This document shows, in pieces, positions 16,583 to 25,800 of a stretch of 57,668 nucleotides of DNA. The stretch lies in the NCBI RefSeq assembly GCF_018139625.1, contig NZ_JAGSOH010000037.1, positions 1 to 57,668 of the forward strand, given 5' to 3'. The notes below the pieces were generated by a model. The model was not told where the DNA came from. It ran no database searches and was given only the letters and a program-made list of their open reading frames with translations. Every line of letters begins with the position of its first letter. Position 1 is the first letter of the stretch. The position numbers were made by a program, and so were the translations under genes. Source of the stretch: Actinospica acidithermotolerans (GTDB taxonomy: Bacteria; Actinomycetota; Actinomycetes; Streptomycetales; Catenulisporaceae).

Positions 16583-18421
16583 ATGGCTTCACGCTCTGAC
16601 GGCCCTTCGCTTGCCAGGCACTTGGTGCACGACGGCAAGGACATGGTCCTCGCGGTCGGTCTAGGCCTGTTAACAGTTGCTGGGATCGGCGCCTGGTTCT
16701 GGGGCGAGGCCGCCGGCCTCCTCGCGTACGGCACGCTGCCCCAGGTCTCGATCTCCCAGAGCACGGCGATCGCGCTCCGAGTGGCTCGGCACCTCTCCGA
16801 TCCGCGGGCGGCGTGGCCCGGTACCGTGGCCCCGTCGCTGCCGGGACCGGTCATGTTCTACACCGCCGGACTGCTGCTCCTGCTGGTGATCGCGGGCGTT
16901 GCCTTCACGGCGTCCCGCGTCTGGTTACGGTTCAAGCGGCGCGACGACGGCTTTGCTACTCGGAAGGACCTCGCCGCTCACCTTGCCGAGCGCGCCGTGC
17001 TCGCTCGCGGAACGGTGGTGCGGCCGAGTCTGTCGAAGGGAGCATTCAACCTTCGCGACGTCGGCGTGCCGCTCGGCCCGTCGGTCCCGGACGGGGTGCG
17101 ACTGGCAGTCTCCGCTGAGCTCTCCGTCGCCGTCTATGCGCCGCCTCGGCAAGGTAAGAGCAGCCAGATCGTCATTCCATGGGTACATCGGTGGCCAGGC
17201 GCCGCCTTCGTAACGTCGATACGTCTCGATGTGCTCCTGACCACCGCAACGCTGCGCGCCGACCGCGGCCCAGTCGCGGTCATGGCCCCGACGGGGATGA
17301 CGTCCTGGCCCTCGATGGTGCACTGGTCGCCGACGGACGGGTGCAGCAACCTGGACAAGGCCCGGCAGCGCGCCGAGGTCATGGTCACAGTCGGACGCAG
17401 CGAGAAGCAGGACTCGTCGAACGCCGCCTACTTCGGCGCGAACGCCACCAACCTGCTCACCCTCTGGCTGCACGCCGCCGCACTCGCGAATCGCTCGATG
17501 CGCGACGTCCTCGCGTGGTCGCTCAACGACCGCGACGACACCCCCGTCAAGCTCCTCCGCGACCGGGAAGGCGCCGCGCCGGGCACCGCGCAGCTCCTCG
17601 ACGGCCTCTACCGCACGCCTCCCGAGACCAAGTCCGGTCTGTGGACGACCGTGCAGACCGCGCTCGCCCCGCTGCTCTCCCCCACAGCCCAGGTGACGTT
17701 CTGCCCGGACGACGGCGCCGGCTTCGACATGGAGTCCTTCCTTCGGGAGCGCGGCACGATCTACCTGCTCGTCGCCGAGAAGCAGGCCACCGCGCTGGCC
17801 CCACTGATCGCTGCGTTCGCAGACGAGCTGATCGAGACCGCGAAGCGCCTGGCGGACACGATGCCCGGCGGCCGGCTCGACCCTCCGCTCGGTCTTTTCC
17901 TCGACGAGATCGCGAACGTCGTCCCGCTGCCGAGTCTTCCGGCGCTGATGAGCTTCGCGGGCGGATCCGGGATCTTCGTTGTACCGATCTTCCAGTCCCG
18001 CGCCCAAGCCGAAGCCCGCTGGGGCAACGAGCAGGCCGCGATGCTCTGGGGCGCCGCCACGGTGAAGGTGATCCTCGGCGGACTCACTGGAGCCGAACTG
18101 CGCGACCTGTCGGACCTGGTCGGCGAGTACGACCGGCATATGACCACGTACCAGTACTCGGACGACGGCGCAGTCTCGACCGGCACCTCCATCCAACGGC
18201 ACAAGACCATGACCGCCGAGGAGATCCGCACGCTGAGCTCTGAAGAGCGCGAGGCCCTCGTCATCCACGCCACGACGCCGGCAGTCAAGATCTGGATGAC
18301 GCGGCACTACGAGGGCTCCGACGCGCAGCTCTACGCCGAGGCGGAGAAGCAAGCCCGCGCGGTCCTCGACGGCCTCGCGCGGCAGGACTCGTGCTCCGAG
18401 GGCCTGGAGGCGGTCTCATGA
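16583..18421 (+). CDS. VirD4/TraG-like type IV coupling protein
   Basis: This 612-residue protein has two N-terminal transmembrane segments (about 20-45 and 92-115). The Walker A is in YAPPRQGKSSQ (about 183-190), Walker B in LFLDEIANV (about 432-440), and FAGGSGIFVVPIFQSRAQAE is typical of the TraG/TraD C-terminal nucleotide-binding fold. It couples relaxase-bound DNA to the channel. It is preceded by GGGAG at good spacing, and its TGA overlaps the ATG of the DUF4913 gene. The likely partner is the MobF relaxase at 42.4-46.8 kb. Confidence 0.88.
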   Translation: MASRSDGPSLARHLVHDGKDMVLAVGLGLLTVAGIGAWFWGEAAGLLAYGTLPQVSISQSTAIALRVARHLSDPRAAWPGTVAPSLPGPVMFYTAGLLLLLVIAGVAFTASRVWLRFKRRDDGFATRKDLAAHLAERAVLARGTVVRPSLSKGAFNLRDVGVPLGPSVPDGVRLAVSAELSVAVYAPPRQGKSSQIVIPWVHRWPGAAFVTSIRLDVLLTTATLRADRGPVAVMAPTGMTSWPSMVHWSPTDGCSNLDKARQRAEVMVTVGRSEKQDSSNAAYFGANATNLLTLWLHAAALANRSMRDVLAWSLNDRDDTPVKLLRDREGAAPGTAQLLDGLYRTPPETKSGLWTTVQTALAPLLSPTAQVTFCPDDGAGFDMESFLRERGTIYLLVAEKQATALAPLIAAFADELIETAKRLADTMPGGRLDPPLGLFLDEIANVVPLPSLPALMSFAGGSGIFVVPIFQSRAQAEARWGNEQAAMLWGAATVKVILGGLTGAELRDLSDLVGEYDRHMTTYQYSDDGAVSTGTSIQRHKTMTAEEIRTLSSEEREALVIHATTPAVKIWMTRHYEGSDAQLYAEAEKQARAVLDGLARQDSCSEGLEAVS

Positions 18422-19269
18422 CCGGCTTCGACGACCGACACGCCGCGCCGCCGACCGTCGGATTCAGTGCCGGCCGACGCGTGCGCGGTCGACCCGGCAC
18501 CAGCCCAAGCCGCCTGACCAGGCAGCCGCGCGTCACGGCCGACGCCATTCCGTCCGATCAGCCGGTCCCGACCGAAGCGAATGCCACGCCGTTCATCGAG
18601 TGGCACGCGATGAACGAGCCCGAATACGTCCTCGCTTGGCAGCAGCTCCGCGAATGGACGACGTGGCTCGCCAACCGCTACCGCCTCAGCATTGAAGACC
18701 GGCTGCCGAACTGCTGGCCGCGCCACCCCGAGCTGATCGAGGAGCTCTGGGCGCTGCGCGCATGGCGAAGCGAGGCGTACGGCACCGAGGGCTCCGGCCA
18801 GTCAGCCACGTACTGGCACCAGGCGCTCGTCACGTTCCTCAGCCACGTCTCTGGCTGGTGGGCCGGCGGCTGCCGAGCGGGCCACGACGGCTCCAACACC
18901 GACATCACATCCGAGACCGTGCGCGCATGGGCGGAGTCCGACCCGATGGTCGGCATCCCCACACCACTGCGCCCGAAAGCCTCCACCCCCGACAACACCG
19001 AAACCGAAGGAGAGATCACCATGCCGAACGTCAACACACTGACCGGAGCACAGATGCAGGCCCTGACCACCGCCGGCCTCGCCCATCCCCAGCACGAGAC
19101 CATCGTCGCCTTCACCTACTACGACGGCTCTTGGTGGGCCTACGGATCGCCCAACGAGCACGACCCGGCCGCCCCTCCCGCCGATGAGACCGGCACGTGG
19201 TTCCGCGCAGACGACCTCGACCTCGCCTCAGACCACACCTTCTACCCGCAGCGGTCCGCCACCGACTGA
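18418..19269 (+). CDS. DUF4913 protein fused in frame to an extra C-terminal domain
   Basis: This 283-residue reading starts at the ATG overlapping the coupling-protein stop. Residues about 55-160 (FIEWHAMNEPEYVLAWQQL, LPNCWPRHPELIEELWALR, GWWAGGCRAGHDG) match DUF4913, a family of unknown function found beside TraD-type genes on actinobacterial elements. From residue 202 on, a second block (MPNVNTLTGAQMQAL...YYDGSWWAYGSP) looks like an independent small protein. It has its own ATG at 19021 and SD (GAAGGAG). No stop separates the two, so both a fusion and a separate internal product are possible. Confidence 0.75.
   Translation: MTGFDDRHAAPPTVGFSAGRRVRGRPGTSPSRLTRQPRVTADAIPSDQPVPTEANATPFIEWHAMNEPEYVLAWQQLREWTTWLANRYRLSIEDRLPNCWPRHPELIEELWALRAWRSEAYGTEGSGQSATYWHQALVTFLSHVSGWWAGGCRAGHDGSNTDITSETVRAWAESDPMVGIPTPLRPKASTPDNTETEGEITMPNVNTLTGAQMQALTTAGLAHPQHETIVAFTYYDGSWWAYGSPNEHDPAAPPADETGTWFRADDLDLASDHTFYPQRSATD
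19006..19023 (+). promoter_or_regulatory. Internal in-frame ribosome site and start (ATG 19021)
   Basis: GAAGGAG at 19006-19012 sits eight bases before an in-frame ATG, giving a possible separate product of 82 residues from the end of the DUF4913 gene. Confidence 0.5.
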
Positions 19270-19308
19270 CTGCCCGACCGATCAACCCCAACGGAGACAT
19301 CGCACCCA

Positions 19309-19751
19309 TGAACACGCCATCGAACACGAAGTCAGACCACCAGCCCTACATCGAACTCGTACGGCTCGCCCTGCAGCTCAAGGACATCCACCCCGGCGCC
19401 ACCGTGCCCAGCCTCGGCGGACTCCGCGCAGCCGCTATTACCGTGCTCCCGCCTGACGCAGACTTCGAGGACGCTTGGCACCCGACCTTCGCCGACGCCT
19501 CGCGCGTCGAACTGCGCTGGAACGAAGAGGACGGCTGGACGCTCGCCGCCTTCCCCCAGGACCTGTCGAACGGCCCGACGATCTGGCGCCGCGGCTTTGG
19601 CGTGCTGCTCACGCCGGAGGAGGTCGCCACGTGGCTCGACCTGCTGCTGACCATGCCCAGCGCGTCAGCCAGCCGCGACGACGGCCCGTACCGCTCGCAC
19701 CAGCAGACCGACCGCGCCTTCGAAGCCGACCTCGCCGTCTACAGCCGCTGA
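19309..19751 (+). CDS. DUF6292-like small protein
   Basis: This 147-residue acidic protein includes VELRWNEEDGWTLAAFPQDL, RRGFGVLLTPEEVATWLDLL and a Ser-rich end. The pattern (strand, W.EE.GW, then V.PP..VA) resembles DUF6292 proteins of actinobacterial mobile elements, whose function is unknown. ATG 19309 is preceded by ACGGAG. It lies between the DUF4913 gene and the giant methylase-helicase gene in the same operon. Confidence 0.6.
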
Positions 19752-19813
19752 CCAGCCCGCACCGCCCGCACAACCTCGGCCTTCGGGCCGGGCCGCGCCA
19801 CCTGGAGGCCAGC

Positions 19814-22800
19814 ATGGCCGAATTTCCCACCGAAGCCACCACCAAAAGCGGTGCGATCAGCCGCGCCCACGCCAACCTCGCCGCCCTCGAGACCCTCGAG
19901 CGGCTGCGTCGGGCCCCGAACACCACACCGACGCCTGACGACCTGGCGACGCTGCGCGGCTGGTCCGGCTGGGGACCGCTCGCCGCTGCCCTGGACTCAT
20001 CCCGCTCCGGGACATGGGCGAAGATCGGCGAACGCATCAACTTCCTGCTGCCGCCCGAGCACTACAACGAAGGCATCCAGGCGACCTACAACGCCTTCTA
20101 CACCCCTCCCGAAGTCACCAGAGCCTGCTGGCAGCTGCTGACCGACCTCGGGTTCACCGGCGGGAGCGTCCTGGAGCCAGGCTGCGGTGCCGGCGCATTC
20201 ATGTCCTCAGCCCCGGACGACGTAGACGTGCGCTGGACCGGAGTCGAGCGAGATCCGACCACCGCGGCCATCGCAGCCCTCCTCAATCCGAACGCGACGA
20301 TCCGCAACCAGCGCTTCGAGGAGACGAGCCTTCCGAGCGGCAGCGTCGACGCCGTCATCGGGAACGTCCCTTTCGGCGACGTCCACGTGTACGACCCCAC
20401 AGCACCTCTGCAAGCCCGAGCGAACCTGCACAACTACTTCATCTGGCGTTCGGTCCAGGCGCTCAAGCCCGGCGGCATCGCCCTGCTCATCACCTCGCGT
20501 TACACCCTCGACGCCTTCGGCGAGAACGCGCAGTACGCACGGAGCACGATCGCTTGGGACGCGGACCTGCTCGGCGCCATCCGCATGCCGAACAATGCAC
20601 TCGCGTCCGGTGGAACCGAAGCGCTGACGGACATCCTCGTGCTACGAAAGCGCCGACCGGACGAAGCGCGCGACGAGACCGACATGCCCAACTGGATCAA
20701 GACCGGCGTCACCGTCGGCAACCAGCCCATCAACGAGTATTTCCTCGCGAACCCGCACATGGTGCTCGGTGAGCTGGCCGAGGACCGCGCCCCACGATAC
20801 GGGCGCACCCTGCGTGTCGATGCCCGGCCCGACGACCCGCCCTTCGAGCTCGCACTCGCGGAAGCCGGCCGGCAGATCGTGGATCAGGCGGCCGAACGCG
20901 GCCGTTCGTGGCGGGTGATATCCGGAGTTTCTGCGGTCAGTGCAGAGACCGCTCCCTTCGAACTGCGCGGGGACGGAAAGAAGGAAGGCTCGTTCCATCT
21001 CGTCGACGGCGCCGTGCACGAGGTCGTCGACGCCAAGCTCGTTCCTGTCCCCCGCGCGGGCAAGGAACTGCCGAAGCTCGTCGCCCTCCGCGATGCCGTA
21101 GTCGACCTGCTCAACGCCGAAGCCGACCACTCCCGTACCGACGCAGACCTCAAGCCACTGCGCGCAGAGACAAACCGGCACTACGACGCGTACGTCGCGG
21201 AACACGGCTACCTCAACCGGTACACCGTCGTCGAAGGCAAGCCCGACGAGGACGGCGTCGTGCAGGCTTCGCGCCGGCGGCCGACGATGGGCGGGTTCCG
21301 CCGCGATCCGGACTACGTCACTGTGCTCGCGCTGGAGGACTTCGACGATGACACGCGGACCGCGTCCAAGGCCGCGCTGCTCACCCGTCGCGTCAACCGC
21401 CCCCGCGAACGCGCGACGCACGCTGAGAGCCCGACCGAAGCCATCGCGCTGTGCCGCGATGAGCTCGGCCGGATTGACCCCGAGAGGATTGCCGAGCTGC
21501 TTGATGCCGACGTCGCGGAAACCGAGACCATGCTCTCTGAGATCGCTTTCCGCGACCCGGCGAGCGACACGTGGGTTCCCGAAGACGAGTACCTGACCGG
21601 CAACGTCCGAAAGAAGCTGGACGAGGCGAAGTCCGCAACAGCTGGCAACCCCGAGCTCTACCGGCGCAACGTCCTCGCCCTGGAGGTCGCGCAGCCCGCC
21701 GATCTCGAACCCGAGCAGATCCACGCGAACCTCGGCGCCCCTTGGATCTCAGCGGCCGACGTCCAGAAGTTCGCCGAGGAACTTCTTGAGTTCCCCGTGA
21801 CCGTCTGGAGCGAGCCTCGTACCTCCACCTGGAGTGTTTCCACCTACCGGCGCGCGGAGGAGTCCGCAGCCGCAACCAGCGAATGGGGCACGGAGCGCCT
21901 GAACGCGTACCGCCTGCTGGAGGCGGGTCTGAACGGCAAGGCCCCGGTTATCTACGACGTGATCGACGAAGTGCGGGTCCGCAACCAGGACGAGACTATT
22001 GCGGCGAACGATCGCCTTGACGCGATCGCCGCACGATTCTCCACGTGGGTCTGGGAAGACCCCGACCGCGCCGACCGGCTCGCCGCCGCGTACAACAAGA
22101 CCTTCAACGCCGTCGTGCCCCGCAAGTTCGACGGCGCCCACCTCACGTTCCCCGGCGTCGACCCCGACTTCGAACCGTACGCCCACCAGCGCGACATGGT
22201 CGCCCGAATGATCACAGGGTCGGACGCACTTTGCCCGTTCCCGGTTGGCACCGGCAAGACCGCGACGATGTTCATGGCCGCGACCAAGCTCAAGCAGCTG
22301 GGGCTCGCCCAGAAGCCACTGATCATCGTCGTTCCCTCGACGCTGGAGCAGATCGCACGCGACGGCAAGCGGCTGCTGCCCAACGCACGCATCCTCATGG
22401 CCGGCAAGGAAGACCTCCGCGACGCCCGCGCCCGCAAGCTGTTCGCAGCGCGCTGCGCGATGGAGGACTGGGACGCGGTGGTCATGTCCCACCCATCCTT
22501 CACCTCACTGCCAGTGCACGCCACGGCCCAGGCCGCCTACGTCGCGAACCTCGCCGACAACTACCGCACCGCCCTGACCGCTGCGAAAGCGGCAGACGGT
22601 AGCGACCGCAAAATCAAGCAGATCGCGAAGATGGTCGACCGGCTCGAATCCGAAGCCAAGACACTGATGAACCACGCAACTGACGACGGCGTGTTCTTCG
22701 AGCACCTGGGCGTGGACTACCTGCTCGTCGACGAGCTGCACTACTTCAAGAACCTCGGCGTGCCAGTCCACACCGACGGCTTCGCGATCCAGGGGTCGAA

Positions 22801-25800
22801 GCGCGCGCAAGACCTCGACATGAAGATCGGCTGGCTGCGGCAGCAACACCCCGAGCACGCGGTCATCACCGGCTTCACGGGAACCCCGGTCTCCAACACA
22901 CTCCTCGAAGCATTCGTCATCCAGCACTATCTCCAGCCGCAGCGCCTGGAGGAACTCGGCATCGCCTCCGCCGACGCATGGGCGGCGAACTTCGCGAGCT
23001 TCAAGACAGCCGTGGAACTCAGCCCCGACGGCAGCTTCCGGCTCAACCGCCGCCCGGCCGCGATCGTGAACATCCCCGAGTTGATGCACACCCTCGGCGA
23101 GGTATCCGAGATGCGACCGCCCGAGGCGTTCGCGGTCCAGCGGCCCGACGTTCAGCGGCACACCGTCGCCGTCGAAGCCTCCGAGACCGTGCTCGATTTC
23201 GTGCAATCGCTCGCCGAGCGGGCGGATGCCATCCACTCCGGCGGCGTCTCGCCGCAAGAAGACAACATGCTGGCCATCTGCTCGGACGGACGCAAAGTCG
23301 CCCTCCACGAATCCCTCGTCGGCCTCGAAACCGATGGCCCCGGCAAAGTCGGGGAGATCGTCGACAACGTCGCGCGCATCTACGAGCAGACCAAAAACCT
23401 CGATCTGCCTGATGGGCTCGACCCGGGCATCCGCGGCCGACTTCAGCTCGTCTTCTGCGACCTCGGAACGCCGAACAAGGACAAGGGCGGCCAGGTCTAT
23501 GGGCTGATACGCCAGGGACTCATACGCGCCGGAGTGCCGGCCGAGAAGATCCGCTTCATCCACGAAGCGACCACCGACGCCCGCCGCCTGGTGCTGTTCG
23601 ACCAGTGCAACAAGGGCGAGGTCGCCGTCCTGCTCGGCTCCACCGACAAACTCGGCGTCGGGGTCAACATCCAGCGTCGCGCCATCGCGCTCCACCACGT
23701 TGACGCGCCGTGGCGACCCGACCAGGTCGAGCAGCGCGACGGCCGCATCGTGCGGCCGAAGAACCTGAACCCCGCCGTGGAGGTCTACCGCTACGTCACC
23801 GAGGGCTCGTTCGATGCCTACATGTGGCAGGCCCTCGAACGCAAGGAGAAGGCCCTGCGCCCTATCCTCTCCGGCCAAGCCACAAGCCGGTCTGTCGAGG
23901 ACATCGGCGATGTCGCCCTCGACTACGGCCAGATCAAGGCGATCTCCACCGGAAACCCACTGCTCGCCGAGGTCTCGCTGGTCAGCGCTGAGGTCAAGCG
24001 GCTCGCCAGCCTAGCCGCCAGCCACCAGCGCGCCCAACGTCGGCTCCGCAACGACATCCAGACCTTCACAATGCAGGCCACTCATGCGGCGCAGACCGCG
24101 GACGCCCTCGATGCAGTCGCCAAGGTCTCTGCCTCCACGGCCGAGACTTCATCTTGGACTGACCGGCACGGCAACACGATCCCGAGGGACGATGAGGCCA
24201 CGTCACTCGCTACGCTGGCCGAGTCCACCATGACCAGAGGCTTCTGCGACGGGTCCATGCGCTGGCGGTCGCTTGAGATCGACTTCACCCGCGACCGCTC
24301 AAACGGCAACAACGAACTCGCAGCTCGAATCACGACGGACGGACACCGAATCACCGTCCCGCTCAAGGCCGGCTGGACGGCCAAGGGACAGCACTGGCGA
24401 ATCCTCGACGCCATTGCTGGGGCCGTAAGCGACGCAGGCCAAACGGCCGCAGCCACATGCGAGAACATCGCGGACCTACAGAGGCGAATCGCCGAGAACC
24501 GGGCCGCGCTGGGCACGCCGTTCCCCGAGGCCGAAGCTCTCGAAGCAGCCCGCTTACAACGCGCATCCCTCGACGCTGCAATCCGGGAGCAAGCCACGAA
24601 GGACGAGGCAGCGAGGCGCGAGCGAAAGGCCCGCGCTGCCGCGAACGTCGGCCTGTCCGCCAACCTCGCCGACAGGCGACGGGAAATGCTTACGCGCATG
24701 CACACCGCGATGGCGGCGGTTGTCGACCGAGCCAGGGCCGAACAGGATGGAGAGCCGCAACGCCTCGTCGTGCCGACTCCTGCCGGGGCGAAACCTGCAA
24801 AAACCGCCGTCCCGAATCCCGAGCAGAGCACCGATAGTCGACACATCACCGAACTCGATGCTGCGCCGGAATCTCAGACGGGTGAGGGCACCGCATCGGA
24901 GAACCCCACTGCCCGCACAGACGACGCAGATGCGCAGAAGCCGGAACCGCCGAAGGGTCCGGACAACGCTCCGGTTAGGCCAGCCTTGAGCGCCGAACCA
25001 TTCCAATCACCCGAACTGCACGTGATACCGGACAACCGGAACTCCGTGGAACCGACGTCCGCCGAACCCGACACGCTACACAACCACGTCGAACCGCAGA
25101 GCAATCCTGTCTCTAATGCGAGCGACTCACCCGAGACGAGCATCGGCAGTGCCGATGGCACCTCCACCCCAAGCGCCCCACGCGACACGGTCGCCAAGCC
25201 CAATGGATCTGTCCTCAAGCCGAGATCGGCCGTTGGCCCACATGCCTCCAGTTCTTCGGCACGTCGCCGCGCATCTGCTGTCCCGAAAGCCGATAGGCCG
25301 CCCGCGCCAATCGAATCTGGTCGGCGCCAGCCGCGCCCGACGCCGGAGCCAGCCCGGCGCCCCGACGCCAACCAGCGGCCGACGATGTACGAGTACGCCA
25401 TCGATTTGGCTATGCAAGGCCTCGCGGTCTTTCCATTGCGTCCCGGCACGAAGCTGCCGCTATTGGAAGATTGGGAAGGGCGGGCCACCACCGATATCGA
25501 GCAGATCACCGCCTGGTGGGCCAACAGCCCGCGGGCCAACATCGGCATCGCCTGCGGTCCATCCAACCTGCTCGTGATCGACCTCGACGCCGACAAAAAG
25601 CCGGGCAGCACCATGCATGGTCAGCGCTCGCTGATAGACCTCGCACGCGGCCGCGGAATTCCGGCGACGTACACCGTGGCCAGTGCCCGCGGCGGTCGCC
25701 ATCTCTACTACCGTCAGCCTGACGGTGCCAAGTTCAGTAGCACCGTCGGCAGCCTCGGCCCTCTGATCGACACTCGCGGGCACGGCGGCTACATCGTCGG

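Noticed and set aside
16925-18352. A long minus-strand frame opposite the VirD4-like gene
   Set aside because: Low-complexity shadow; the plus strand has Walker motifs and the expected neighbours.
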